Under the pieces are notes generated by a model. The model was given only the letters and a program-made list of their open reading frames with translations. It had not been told where the DNA came from and searched no databases. Shown in pieces: positions 26,000 through 33,937 of a DNA stretch of 34,896 nucleotides. Each line of letters starts with the position of its first letter. Position 1 is the first letter of the stretch. The DNA is taken from assembly GCA_003818605.1 (NCBI GenBank), contig RPQS01000040.1, positions 1-34,896 on the forward strand. The letters are read 5' to 3'. This DNA comes from Candidatus Zhuqueibacterota bacterium (GTDB taxonomy: Bacteria; Electryoneota; RPQS01). The translations under genes were made by a program, and so were the position numbers.

Positions 26000-26614
26000 G
26001 TGAAACTCGTCAGACTGCTGACCGTGTGTGTGCTCTGTGCACTGCTGGTTGTGGCTTTTACAAGCTGTTCCAGCAAGAAGGTTGTTTCCCGCGTGGATGC
26101 CGAAACCACTATTGATCTTTCCGGCAACTGGAATGACACCGACAGCCGCCTCGTGGCCGATGAAATGATCACCGATGCGCTGGCCAAACCGTGGCTCGTG
26201 AATTTCGTCAAGGTCGCAGGTGCGAATCCCGCCGTGATCGTCGGTGCGATTAAGAATCTCACGGATGAACACATCGCCACCGGCACGTTTGTGGGTGACA
26301 TCGAACGCGCGTTCGTCAATTCGGGCAATGTTCGAGTTGTCGCTAAAAAGGATGAACGCGAAGGCGTGCGCGAAGAGCGTGCCGATCAACAGGCCAATGC
26401 ATCGCCCGAAACCGTCAAGGAATTCGGCATGGAACTCGGCGCCGACTATATGCTCATCGGCGAGATGAACAAGATCGTGGATCAGGAAGGCAAAGAAAAA
26501 GTCGCCTTCTATCAAGTGGATCTCACGCTCACCGATCTCAAGACCAATGAAAAAGTGTGGATGGGACAGAAGAAGCTGAAGAAGTACATCGCCCGCAAAG
26601 CCTACAAACCGTGA
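26000..26614 (+). CDS. lpoB: LpoB-like penicillin-binding-protein activator lipoprotein
   Basis: The protein has 204 residues when started at GTG 26000, with AAGGAG at 25988-25993 and 6-base spacing; a TTG at 25994 abuts the ribosome site and is less likely. The signal peptide ends in a lipobox-like FTSC (Cys near residue 23). The mature part matches the LpoB family (PF13036-like): SGNWNDTDSRLVADEMITDAL, VIVGAIKNLTDEHIATGTFVGDIERAFVNSG, and FGMELGADYMLIGEMN. In Enterobacteria LpoB sits in the outer membrane and reaches across the periplasm to switch on PBP1b. The partner PBP is not in this window. The next gene encodes another envelope lipoprotein of a type often found beside LpoB. Confidence 0.85.
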   Translation: MKLVRLLTVCVLCALLVVAFTSCSSKKVVSRVDAETTIDLSGNWNDTDSRLVADEMITDALAKPWLVNFVKVAGANPAVIVGAIKNLTDEHIATGTFVGDIERAFVNSGNVRVVAKKDEREGVREERADQQANASPETVKEFGMELGADYMLIGEMNKIVDQEGKEKVAFYQVDLTLTDLKTNEKVWMGQKKLKKYIARKAYKP

Positions 26615-26651
26615 TGACCGACATCTCCGCCGAGCCGGGGCTCCCGACCCG

Positions 26652-26683
26652 GTCCGCCTTTGGCGAGATCTCGCTTCGCGGAC
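26652..26683. repeat. GAGATCTCG palindromic repeat, full copy
   Basis: Outer arms GTCCGC (26652-26657) and GCGGAC (26678-26683) enclose the inner palindrome GCGAGATCTCGC. Related copies lie at 33472-33505, 33580-33613 and 34836-34866. Just upstream, at about 26624-26655, CTCCGCCGAG and a CCGGG/CCCGG stem resemble the hairpin-family repeats. All of this lies in the gap between lpoB and the next lipoprotein gene. Confidence 0.7.
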
Positions 26684-26697
26684 CGCAATCTTTACTT

Positions 26698-26743
26698 TCA
26701 TCCTTCATCCTTCATCCTTCATCCTTTCTTCGCGGGAGGATGA
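26698..26743 (+). promoter_or_regulatory. Four TCATCCT repeats complementary to a start codon
   Basis: TCATCCT occurs four times in a row (26698-26704, 26705-26711, 26712-26718, 26719-26725). Its exact reverse complement AGGATGA is at 26737-26743 and contains the proposed ATG (26740-26742) of the next gene. In the mRNA any of the four copies could pair with the start site. Confidence 0.5.
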
Positions 26744-26794
26744 AAGGGGGGATTGCTTTCCCCCTGCGTGCGGGGGGATGTAAGGGGGGTCTCT
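26731..26794 (+). repeat. G-run/C-run dispersed repeat overlapping a gene start
   Basis: The segment holds GGATGAAAGGGGGG, then TTTCCCCCTGCGTGCGGGGG, then ATGTAAGGGGGGT. Similar elements lie at 28171-28210 and 32646-32722, with half copies near 13031 and 33501. Here it forms the first codons of the lipoprotein gene starting at 26740. Confidence 0.65.
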
Positions 26795-28170
26795 TTGTTC
26801 TTCTCTTCACCCTCCTTTTTCTCGTCGGCTGCGCTCCGCGCGTTGCGCTCATGCAGAGCGTGCGGACGGACATGTCCGCCTCGCAATATCAGAAGGCATA
26901 CACGACTTACTCGCAAAAAGTCGGTAAGACCTCTCGCGTGGATGAACTCTTGAACCTCGGACTCTTAGCATTCGAGGCGGGAGACTATCAAAAGTCCTTC
27001 AGCGTGCTCTCCGATGCGGAGCGATTGGCCGAAGAGCGGTTGACCAAGAGCTTATCGCGCGAAGCCGTGGCTTTGGCTCTGTCGGACAAGATGGGAGCCT
27101 ATCAGGGCACGGTTTTCGATAAAGCCATGCTGCACTACTATCGCGGTCTGGGATTTCTCGCGCAGAAAAATCTCGAATCGGCCACCGTGGAAGGTAGGGC
27201 AATCGCGCACTATCTGGAGGTCAACGCCCGCGAAAGCAAGCGCACCTACAAGGACGACGGCTTCCTGCAGTGGTATTCGGGTTCGCTGTACGATGCCTTC
27301 GGGCAGTACAACGATGCGTGGATTTCTTACAAGCGCGCGCGGGAAATCTATGCGGACTATTACGGAGTCCGCGAACCATCGTTTCTCTGTCCCGTCACCT
27401 ATGCCGCCGTACGCAAAGTCGGCGTGGCCGAGTCCGAGCAGGAACTCCTGCAGCAGTGTCCCGCCGCCGATTCCATTCCGTCCGGCTGGGGTCGTGTGAT
27501 TGTCCTCTGTGAGGCGGGTTTGGCTCCGCCGATTCGTGAAGAGAATATTATGCTGCCCATCTATAAAAATGATCCGCACGATTTCCGCGATGAGAATGAG
27601 CGGGAGCATTTCGCGCACGATGTTGCTCTTCGCCGCGGCCATGATTATCATCAGGACAGCGACGTGGAACTGGATTATCTGCTCCGCGTTGCTCTGCCGT
27701 ATTATGCGGGCGACTATTCCGGTACGCAGATAGCGCAGGTTGTGGTAAAGGACGCAACGGATCGCGAAATCCCCGCCGAACTCGCGCAGAATATCGGCGG
27801 TATTCTGCGGCAGGATTTGGCGGATCGGCAGCCCGTGATTATTGTGCGGGCGATTACGCGCGCGCTGATCAAGTACGGAGCCACGAAGGCGGCGGAAGCG
27901 GCGGGCGATAAAAAGAATGAAACTCTGGGCGCCATTTTCGGGGCGGTCGTAAACGCGGCGGGTGCGCTCACGGAAGCGGCGGACGTCCGCTCGTGGGAGA
28001 CTCTGCCCGATCGCATCTATGCCGCCGATTTCCGTCTGCCGCCCGGCCCTCACAATTTGCGCGCGGTGTTTCAGGATGATCTGGGCGGCGTCGTTTTCCG
28101 CCACGATTTCCCGCCCGTGGAAGTCAAATCCGGCGACGTCGTTTTTCTCCGCGCAAGGTGTATGCGATAA
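26740..28170 (+). CDS. COG3014-like TPR lipoprotein, LpoB neighbour
   Basis: The protein has 476 residues when started at ATG 26740. The frame stays open back to 26557, but that part overlaps lpoB and runs through intergenic repeats. The hydrophobic stretch GLFVLLFTLLFLVGC gives a lipobox (L28-V29-G30-C31), so it is lipid-anchored. The mature part starts with helical TPR-like pairs (ASQYQKAYTTYSQKVGKTS, LLAFEAGDYQKSFSVLSDAE, YRGLGFLAQKNLESATVEGR, ALYDAFGQYNDAWISYKRARE-type segments). A beta-rich half follows, with GRVIVLCEAGLAPPIREENI and a C-terminal DFRLPPGPHNLRAVF...SGDVVFLRARCM. This fits the uncharacterised COG3014 family, often found next to LpoB. A role in controlling cell-wall synthesis is inferred from context only. 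Its first 17 residues are encoded by a dispersed repeat, and another copy follows the stop. Confidence 0.7.
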   Translation: MKGGIAFPLRAGGCKGGLFVLLFTLLFLVGCAPRVALMQSVRTDMSASQYQKAYTTYSQKVGKTSRVDELLNLGLLAFEAGDYQKSFSVLSDAERLAEERLTKSLSREAVALALSDKMGAYQGTVFDKAMLHYYRGLGFLAQKNLESATVEGRAIAHYLEVNARESKRTYKDDGFLQWYSGSLYDAFGQYNDAWISYKRAREIYADYYGVREPSFLCPVTYAAVRKVGVAESEQELLQQCPAADSIPSGWGRVIVLCEAGLAPPIREENIMLPIYKNDPHDFRDENEREHFAHDVALRRGHDYHQDSDVELDYLLRVALPYYAGDYSGTQIAQVVVKDATDREIPAELAQNIGGILRQDLADRQPVIIVRAITRALIKYGATKAAEAAGDKKNETLGAIFGAVVNAAGALTEAADVRSWETLPDRIYAADFRLPPGPHNLRAVFQDDLGGVVFRHDFPPVEVKSGDVVFLRARCMR

Positions 28171-28210
28171 TCTTTTTCCCCGCGCAGGGGGATGCAAGGG
28201 GGTTTCATTT
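28171..28210 (+). repeat. G-run/C-run dispersed repeat after the lipoprotein stop
   Basis: TTTTTCCCCGCGCAGGGGG followed by ATGCAAGGGGGTTTCATTT. It has the same C-run, GC-rich turn, G-run, ATGNAAGGGGG order as the copy at 26731-26794, so the lipoprotein gene is bracketed by two copies. The CCCC/GGGG part can fold and could help terminate. The remaining gap to 28405 holds nothing else I can name. Confidence 0.6.
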
Positions 28211-28404
28211 AATCTGTCCGTTTATAAATATAATCCCGCCCGTCTCCGGAATGGACAATCCGACCCTCCGAAAAAACAGGACTCATACTACGGCGGTAAA
28301 GCGGATTTAATCGCTCGATAATGACATAATGCGTTGCGATCATTCAGTCTGGTCGGAGACAGCGCATTTTAAAACCGTCCACGCCTGATGATTCACGGTA
28401 GTTA

Positions 28405-29565
28405 ATGACTATGCTGCTCACTCATAGAATTCGACAACTCATCGTCCCTGCCGCTGTTGCGGCAGGGTTTATCCTGTTGTCATTAGGATGTTCCCGGCAG
28501 GATTCCGCGGAAGGCAAACGTCGCGGGCCGATGAAATTCCCCGTCGAAGTGACTACGGTCACGTCCCGCGATGCGAAACTGGTCGTGCAAACCGTCGGAT
28601 CGGTAGAGGCTTTCGAGATTGTTCAGGTGACGGTTCGCGTCCCCGGCGTCGTGCAAAAAGTCCGGTTCCGCGAGGGGGAATTCGTGGCCGCGGGTGCGCA
28701 ACTCGTCGAAATCGAACCGGAGCGCTACACCCTGTCCCTGCAATCGGCGGAAGCCGCGCTTGAACGCGCCAAAGCGGCGCTTCGCGAAGCTCAATCCGGC
28801 CTGATGCGGCGGGTGGACATTGGCGAACGCAATCCCGGCTTCGTCAGTACCGAGGATTTGGAGAATTGGCAGACGCGCGTGCTGTCGCTTCAGGCCGATT
28901 CCGCACAAGCCGCCGTGAATCTGGATTTGGCGCGCCTGAATCTGCGTGACGCCTACGTCCCGGCGCCCGTTTCGGGCATCATGCAAAGCCGTATCGTCAG
29001 AACGGGACAATATGTTCAAGCCGGAACGGTTATCGCGGCGATGGTCCGCCGCGATCCGCTGCTCCTGAAGTTTTCCGTTCCCGATCAGGAGGCGCAGCGT
29101 CTCCGCGTCGGACAAACCGCCGTATTTTCCACGCGCGACAGCCGGGAAACCTACGAAGCGCGCCTTACCGCTGTGACCGATTTCGCCGATCCGTCTACGC
29201 GCATGGTCAGCGTGACCGCCGAAGTCACCGATTCCCGCCGCTCCGAATTGCATCCGGGCGCCTTCGCCGAAGTCACGATTTCCATGGGTGAATCCACGCA
29301 GTTGCCCGTTATTCCGCAGCTTTGCATCCGTCCCAGCGAACGCGGATTTCTGGCTTTCACGGTGAAAGACAGCATCGCGCACGAACGGGTGCTCACCCTC
29401 GGTCTGCGCACCGATGACGGCAATGTGGAAGTGTACAACGGCGTCGAAGCCGGCGAAATCATTGTCGTGCGCGGCGCGGAAGCGCTTTCCGATGGCGCCG
29501 TCGTTCGCATCATTAAAGGTGCGAAATCCGACTCGACGGCGGCCAAGCCGGGCGGAAAAAAATGA
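28405..29565 (+). CDS. RND efflux periplasmic adaptor (membrane fusion) lipoprotein
   Basis: The 386-residue protein is an AcrA/MexA-type adaptor that links an RND pump to an outer-membrane channel. The signal peptide ends in a lipobox (LSLGC, C29). The family order is clear: a barrel-sandwich/lipoyl half (VEAFEIVQVTVRVPGVVQKV, REGEFVAAGAQLVEIEP), an alpha-hairpin (about 110-190, QSAEAALERAKAALREAQ), the second lipoyl half (DAYVPAPVSGIMQSRIVRTG), a beta-barrel (DPLLLKFSVPDQEAQRLRVG, LHPGAFAEVTISM) and a membrane-proximal domain. ATG 28411 is an alternative start. The stop overlaps the permease start by 4 bases, so the two are translationally coupled. No TolC-like gene or local regulator is present. 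Confidence 0.92.
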   Translation: MTMLLTHRIRQLIVPAAVAAGFILLSLGCSRQDSAEGKRRGPMKFPVEVTTVTSRDAKLVVQTVGSVEAFEIVQVTVRVPGVVQKVRFREGEFVAAGAQLVEIEPERYTLSLQSAEAALERAKAALREAQSGLMRRVDIGERNPGFVSTEDLENWQTRVLSLQADSAQAAVNLDLARLNLRDAYVPAPVSGIMQSRIVRTGQYVQAGTVIAAMVRRDPLLLKFSVPDQEAQRLRVGQTAVFSTRDSRETYEARLTAVTDFADPSTRMVSVTAEVTDSRRSELHPGAFAEVTISMGESTQLPVIPQLCIRPSERGFLAFTVKDSIAHERVLTLGLRTDDGNVEVYNGVEAGEIIVVRGAEALSDGAVVRIIKGAKSDSTAAKPGGKK

Positions 29566-32500
29566 ACCTCACTGAAGTCTGCGTCCGCAAACCCGTTTTA
29601 GCGTGGATGCTCATGGCCGGCACCGTCGTGTTCGGCATTGTTGCGCTCTCGCGGATCGGCATCAGTCAATTTCCCGACGTGGATTTTCCCACCATCAATG
29701 TGAGCGCGACGTGGGAAGGCGCTGCTCCCGAAGTGATGGAAAACGACGTGGTGGAAATTCTTGAGGAAGCCCTGTCGCAAGTCGAGGGAGTGAAGGCCAT
29801 CAACTCCTCATCGCGGCAGGGTTCCGCCAACGTCACGATCGAACTTGACCTCTCGCGCGACGTGGATGTCGCCCTGCAGGACGTTCAAACCCGCGTCTCG
29901 CAAGCCCAGCGCCGCCTCCCTCGCGACATGGATCCCCCCGTTATCTCCAAGAGCAATCCCGAAGACAACCCGATCATGTGGATTGCTCTCTCCGGCCCGT
30001 TTCCCCAGCAAGTGCTCAGCGACATCGCCCGCTATCAGGTGCGGGAGAAGATGCAGACGATTCCCGGTGTCGGCGAAATCACCATGGGCGGGTGGCTGGA
30101 GCGGAACATCCGCATTTGGATTGACGCCAACAAGCTCGACGCCAAGGGGCTGACGGTCAACGACATCGTCTCCGCCTTGCAGCGCGAACACGTGGAATTG
30201 CCCGCCGGACGATTGGAAACGACGGGCCGCGAAGTCAGCGTGCGGGTCATGGGTGAAGCTCTCGATCTGGAAACGCTGCGAAAAATCGCCATTAAAGAAA
30301 CTGCCGCCGGAGCCGTTTATCTGCATGATGTTGCCATTGTGGAAGACGGCTTTGAAGATATGCGCCGTCTGGCGCGCGTCAACGGACAACCCGCCAATGG
30401 GATCGGGATTAAAAAACAGCGCGGCGCCAATGCCGTGGCGGTGGCCAAAGCCGTCCGCGAGCAAATGGCGATCATTCAAAAGACGCTGCCCGAAGGCATG
30501 GAACTCGGCGTCAATTTCGATACGACCAAATTCATCGCCGACTCCGTGCATGAAATTCAGCTCGAACTGGTGTTGTCCGTCATCCTGACCGCCCTGATCT
30601 GCTGGCTGTTTTTGGGTTCGATGTCCAACGCATTGAATGTCATTTTAGCGATTCCGATGTCGCTCTTCGGCACCATTGCCGTGATCTATTTTCTCGGATT
30701 CACGCTGAATACGTTCACGCTCTTGGGATTGGCGCTCGCCGTGGGAATTGTCGTGGACGACGCCATTATGGTGCTCGAAAACATTGTCCGCCACGCCGAA
30801 ATGGGCAAGGATAAAAAGCGAGCCGCGTTGGAGGGAACGAAAGAGATTACGTTCTCGGCGTTCTCCGCCACGCTGGCCGTGGTGGCGATCTTCCTGCCGG
30901 TCGTGTTCATGAGCGGCATTATCGGCAAATTCTTTCTTCAGTTCGGCGTCACTCTCTGCGTCGCGGTGCTGCTGTCATATCTGGAAGCGGTGACGCTCGC
31001 CCCCGCTCGCTGCTCGCAAATCCTCGACATCTCCCGCGAAAACCGCAATCGTGCGGGCAACTGGGTGGATGATTTATTCCGCCGCTTTGCCGGAACCTAT
31101 TACAAGCATTTAACGCGATTTCTGCGCCGTCCGGGCACCGTACTTGCTTCCGCCGGGTTTATTTTTCTCGGTGCGGTATTTATTCTGAAAAGCCTTCCCG
31201 GTGAATTCGTTCCCTCGCAGGATCAGAGCATGATGATGATCCGCCTGCAAGCCGCGGTGGCGTCGAATATCGAGGAAACCGATCAGCTCTTCCGTAAAGC
31301 CGAACAGGTAATCAGTTCCCATTCCGAAGTGACTCGCGTCTTTGGAGCGGTGGGCGGTATGGGCGGCGGCACTGTCAGCAGCGGAGTTCTTTTCGTTACG
31401 CTGGTTCCGCCCTCGCAGCGGCAGATGGATCAGAAGGAATTCTCCGGTGTCTTGCGGCAAAAGCTGAATTCCATTCCCGGTCTGCGGGCGGTGATACAGG
31501 ATCTTTCCCAGCAGGGATTCACCGGCCAGCGCGGATTTCCGATAGAATTTTCCATTCGCGGACCCGATTGGGCGAAACTGGAGCAGCTCAGCGGAGAAGT
31601 CACAGCCAAGCTCGCGCAAAGCGGCCTGGCCATGGATATTGACACCGATTACCGTATCGGCGTACCCGAATTGCGCATTACTCCCGACCGCGCACGCTGC
31701 ACCGATCTGGGAATTTCCATCGAAAACGTCGCCATGTCCATCAACACGCTTATCGGCGGCGAGCGGGTCGGCAAATACAGCAGCGGCGGACGGCGTGTGG
31801 ATGTGCGCGCGCGGCTGCTTTCCGATCAGCGGCGGCGGCCGGAAGACGTCTCCCGGCTGCGGGTGCGGGCGAAAAACGGTGAGTTGATTCCACTCGCGTC
31901 GCTGGTTAAATTCGAAGAGCGTCCCGCCCTGCAGGCGATTTCCCGCCGCGACCGCGAACGGGCGATTTCAGTTTACGCCAACGTGGCTCCCGGCCATTCG
32001 CAGGAAGAAGCCATCCGCTATGTGGAAGCGATGTCGGGTGAATTGCCGCCCGGTTATCGCACGGTGCTCGGCGGCTCCAGCGTGGCGTTCAAGGATTCCA
32101 TGAGCAGTCTTTTGTTTGCGCTCTTTCTCGGAATTCTCGTTGCTTACATGGTCTTGGCCTCGCAGTTCAATTCGTTCTCGAATCCGGTGACGATTCTCAC
32201 CATTCTTCCGCTTTCCATCGTCGGTGCCGCGCTCGGACTGCTCATCACCGGAAAATCGCTGAACATCTTCAGCATGATCGGACTCCTGCTCTTGATGGGC
32301 ATCGTGAAGAAAAACTCCATTATTCTGGTGGATTATGCGAATCAAAACCGCGCGCAGGGCTTATTGCCGCGTGATGCCATGCTGAAGGCCGGGCCGATTC
32401 GTCTGCGTCCGATTTTAATGACCTCCGTTGCCACGTTGATGGCCGCCATTCCTCCCGCGTTGGGTCTTGGCCCCGGAACGGAGATTCGTTCGCCGATGGC

Positions 32501-32627
32501 CGTTGCCGTGATCGGCGGCGTGTTTGTTTCGACCGCCTTAAGCCTTTTAGTGGTTCCCTGTTTTTATACGAAGTCGGCGGATTGGAAAAATTCCCTGCGC
32601 GAACTTTTCCGCCGCAAAACGCGTTGA
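29562..32627 (+). CDS. RND multidrug efflux permease (HAE1/AcrB family)
   Basis: The 1021-residue permease is full length for the family and uses the proton gradient to expel substrates from the periplasm or inner leaflet. The N-terminus has the standard PVLAWMLMAGTVVFGIVAL helix, then DVDFPTINVSATWEGAAPE. The TM4 proton-relay acids are the pair D399-D400 in GIVVDDAIMVLENIVRH, followed by EITFSAFSATLAVVAIFLPV. The second half shows LGILVAYMVLASQFNSFSNP, then MIGLLLLMGIVKKNSIILVD and RLRPILMTSVATLMAAIPPA. It is coupled to the adaptor upstream by the ATGA overlap. The substrate cannot be told from sequence. A G-run repeat follows the stop. Confidence 0.95.
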   Translation: MNLTEVCVRKPVLAWMLMAGTVVFGIVALSRIGISQFPDVDFPTINVSATWEGAAPEVMENDVVEILEEALSQVEGVKAINSSSRQGSANVTIELDLSRDVDVALQDVQTRVSQAQRRLPRDMDPPVISKSNPEDNPIMWIALSGPFPQQVLSDIARYQVREKMQTIPGVGEITMGGWLERNIRIWIDANKLDAKGLTVNDIVSALQREHVELPAGRLETTGREVSVRVMGEALDLETLRKIAIKETAAGAVYLHDVAIVEDGFEDMRRLARVNGQPANGIGIKKQRGANAVAVAKAVREQMAIIQKTLPEGMELGVNFDTTKFIADSVHEIQLELVLSVILTALICWLFLGSMSNALNVILAIPMSLFGTIAVIYFLGFTLNTFTLLGLALAVGIVVDDAIMVLENIVRHAEMGKDKKRAALEGTKEITFSAFSATLAVVAIFLPVVFMSGIIGKFFLQFGVTLCVAVLLSYLEAVTLAPARCSQILDISRENRNRAGNWVDDLFRRFAGTYYKHLTRFLRRPGTVLASAGFIFLGAVFILKSLPGEFVPSQDQSMMMIRLQAAVASNIEETDQLFRKAEQVISSHSEVTRVFGAVGGMGGGTVSSGVLFVTLVPPSQRQMDQKEFSGVLRQKLNSIPGLRAVIQDLSQQGFTGQRGFPIEFSIRGPDWAKLEQLSGEVTAKLAQSGLAMDIDTDYRIGVPELRITPDRARCTDLGISIENVAMSINTLIGGERVGKYSSGGRRVDVRARLLSDQRRRPEDVSRLRVRAKNGELIPLASLVKFEERPALQAISRRDRERAISVYANVAPGHSQEEAIRYVEAMSGELPPGYRTVLGGSSVAFKDSMSSLLFALFLGILVAYMVLASQFNSFSNPVTILTILPLSIVGAALGLLITGKSLNIFSMIGLLLLMGIVKKNSIILVDYANQNRAQGLLPRDAMLKAGPIRLRPILMTSVATLMAAIPPALGLGPGTEIRSPMAVAVIGGVFVSTALSLLVVPCFYTKSADWKNSLRELFRRKTR

Positions 32628-32645
32628 CCGCCGGGCCGGAATCTT

Positions 32646-32722
32646 GTTTCCCCCCGTGTCCTTAGGAACGCAAGGGGGGGTCGTCTGTCCCCCTGCTTGC
32701 GGAGGGATGAAGGGGGGGCTTC
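32646..32722 (+). repeat. G-run/C-run dispersed repeat, double copy
   Basis: Two units in tandem: TTTCCCCCCGTGTCCTTAGG onward to GCAAGGGGGG, then GTCCCCCTGCTTGCGGAGGG onward to ATGAAGGGGGGGCTTCTG. It lies between the RND permease stop (32627) and the methyltransferase start (32760). The C-run/G-run pairs can fold and may act as a 3' structure for the efflux operon. Open frames that run through it upstream of 32760 are not real extensions of the methyltransferase. Confidence 0.65.
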
Positions 32723-32759
32723 TGTCCATCATTTATCATTTCCTCTGAATGGAGTATCC

Positions 32760-33338
32760 ATGTCCGAAAGCAATACGCCTCACAAACATCACATTTGCCC
32801 GTGGTGGATGGGATATTTTTTAGCTTCACCCCTCCGCCGCTGGATGCAGAATCCCGCCAAGATCATTTCGCCGTATGTTCACGAAGGCATGACCGTGCTC
32901 GAACCCGGCCCGGGAATGGGATTTTTCACATTAGAGATTGCTGAACGTGTAGGTTTCAGCGGCAGAGTCATCGTTGTTGACGTTCAGCAGAAAATGCTCG
33001 ATGTTTTGATGCGCAAAGCCAAGAAAAAAGGGTTGGCTGACCGTATTGATGCGCGACTCGTGACGGATGACGGTACGGGCACGGATGATCTGGCGGGCAA
33101 AGTGGATTTAGTCTGGGCCTTTGCCGTTGTGCATGAACTGCCGGATATGAATCTTTTCTTCCGCGAAGCAGCCGCGGCCTTAAAAACCGGCGGCAAGCTC
33201 TATCTGGCCGAACCGTCCGGACACGTCAACCCCGATGCATGGGCTAAAACAATTGCATCTGCAAAGCTTGCGGGCTTGGCACCAGAATCGGAAATCACCA
33301 TCCCCCGTTCCCGCACGGCGTTACTGGCGAAATCATAA
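32760..33338 (+). CDS. Class I SAM-dependent methyltransferase
   Basis: The protein has 192 residues when started at ATG 32760, with GGAG at 32751-32754. An upstream in-frame start at 32697 would translate a dispersed repeat and is rejected. The SAM-binding motif I is TVLEPGPGMGFFTLEIA (about 45-61), followed by the acidic end of strand 2 (VIVVDVQQKML), a motif near VDLVWAFAVVHEL, and the post-motif GGKLYLAEPSGHV. The N-terminal HHICPWWMGYFLASPLRRWM is characteristic of a subgroup of small bacterial methyltransferases with unknown substrate. It is cytoplasmic and probably transcribed alone. Confidence 0.85.
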   Translation: MSESNTPHKHHICPWWMGYFLASPLRRWMQNPAKIISPYVHEGMTVLEPGPGMGFFTLEIAERVGFSGRVIVVDVQQKMLDVLMRKAKKKGLADRIDARLVTDDGTGTDDLAGKVDLVWAFAVVHELPDMNLFFREAAAALKTGGKLYLAEPSGHVNPDAWAKTIASAKLAGLAPESEITIPRSRTALLAKS

Positions 33339-33937
33339 ACAAAAACTGGCGGCGGTCTCCGACCGTCGTCTTTTGCGATCGTTGCGCGGGGTGTCCTTAC
33401 CCCGCGCATTCTTCCGCCGAGCGTGGGTCGCTGACCCCGACGGAATCTTGCTGTCCCTCCGTTTACGGTCCGTCCGCTTTGCGGACGAGATCTCGTTCCA
33501 CGAGGGGATGAAAGGGGGGCGTTTTTATCCGCCTCCTCCGCAACGCAAACACCGCAAGGTGCGCCGAGGTATGCGTCCCCGTCCGTCGTAGACGAGATCT
33601 CGCTTCGCGGACGTGCCCGGAATCTTCCGCCGAGGTGGGCGCCCTCGCCCACCCGAAAGATCAGAAATCATACGTCGGCGAACATCGTTTCGTATATTAT
33701 TTTCCGGCCGCACGAGGCGTGCGGCTCCGCGTGCCCGGAATCTTCCGCCGCGGCGGCAGGCGTCTGCATTCTTCGCCTGCCCCACAAGGCGAAGACATCG
33801 CCGAGCGTGGGTCGCTGACCCCGCCGGAATCCGCCGATAAAAACTAACGGCAACATCCGGAAACGGACATTCGTCCGCCGTTGTCGCTCTCCTGAGCGGC
33901 AATGGCATTCCATTCGCCAATTAATCGCGTAACGACT
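33339..33937. repeat. 599-base intergenic cluster of hairpin and palindromic repeats
   Basis: No gene is supported here. In order: stem GGCGGTC/GACCGTC (33351-33367); TGCGCGGGG/CCCCGCGCA (33383-33408); hairpin-family copy TTCCGCCGAG with GGGTC-GCT-GACCC (33411-33449); GAGATCTCG element (33472-33505); G-run half copy (33501-33520); AAACACCGCAAGGT motif (33542-33570); full GAGATCTCG palindrome with CGTCCG/CGGACG arms (33580-33613); GGTGGGCG/CGCCCACC hairpin (33624-33659); GCCGCAC/GTGCGGC (33707-33725); GGCAGGCG/CGCCTGCC (33755-33781); and a second GGGTC-GCT-GACCC copy (33801-33830). Overlapping open frames on both strands encode only repeat-derived peptides. Confidence 0.75.

Noticed and set aside
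26557-26739. Upstream extension of the COG3014-like lipoprotein frame
   Set aside because: It overlaps the end of lpoB and runs through a palindromic repeat and the 7-mer tract; it would put a lipoprotein signal peptide about 60 residues inside the protein.
27052-28197. 381-residue minus-strand open frame opposite the COG3014-like lipoprotein
   Set aside because: The plus-strand gene has a signal peptide, lipobox and TPR pattern; the antisense frame has none of these and ends in repeat DNA.
28483-29382. 299-residue minus-strand open frame opposite the RND adaptor
   Set aside because: It is fully contained within a clear adaptor gene and shows no family motif.
33200-33920. Overlapping open frames on both strands in the repeat cluster
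   Set aside because: Their peptides (for example GSATHARR and AWVADP) recur at every repeat copy in any frame, which shows they are translations of structural repeats rather than genes.
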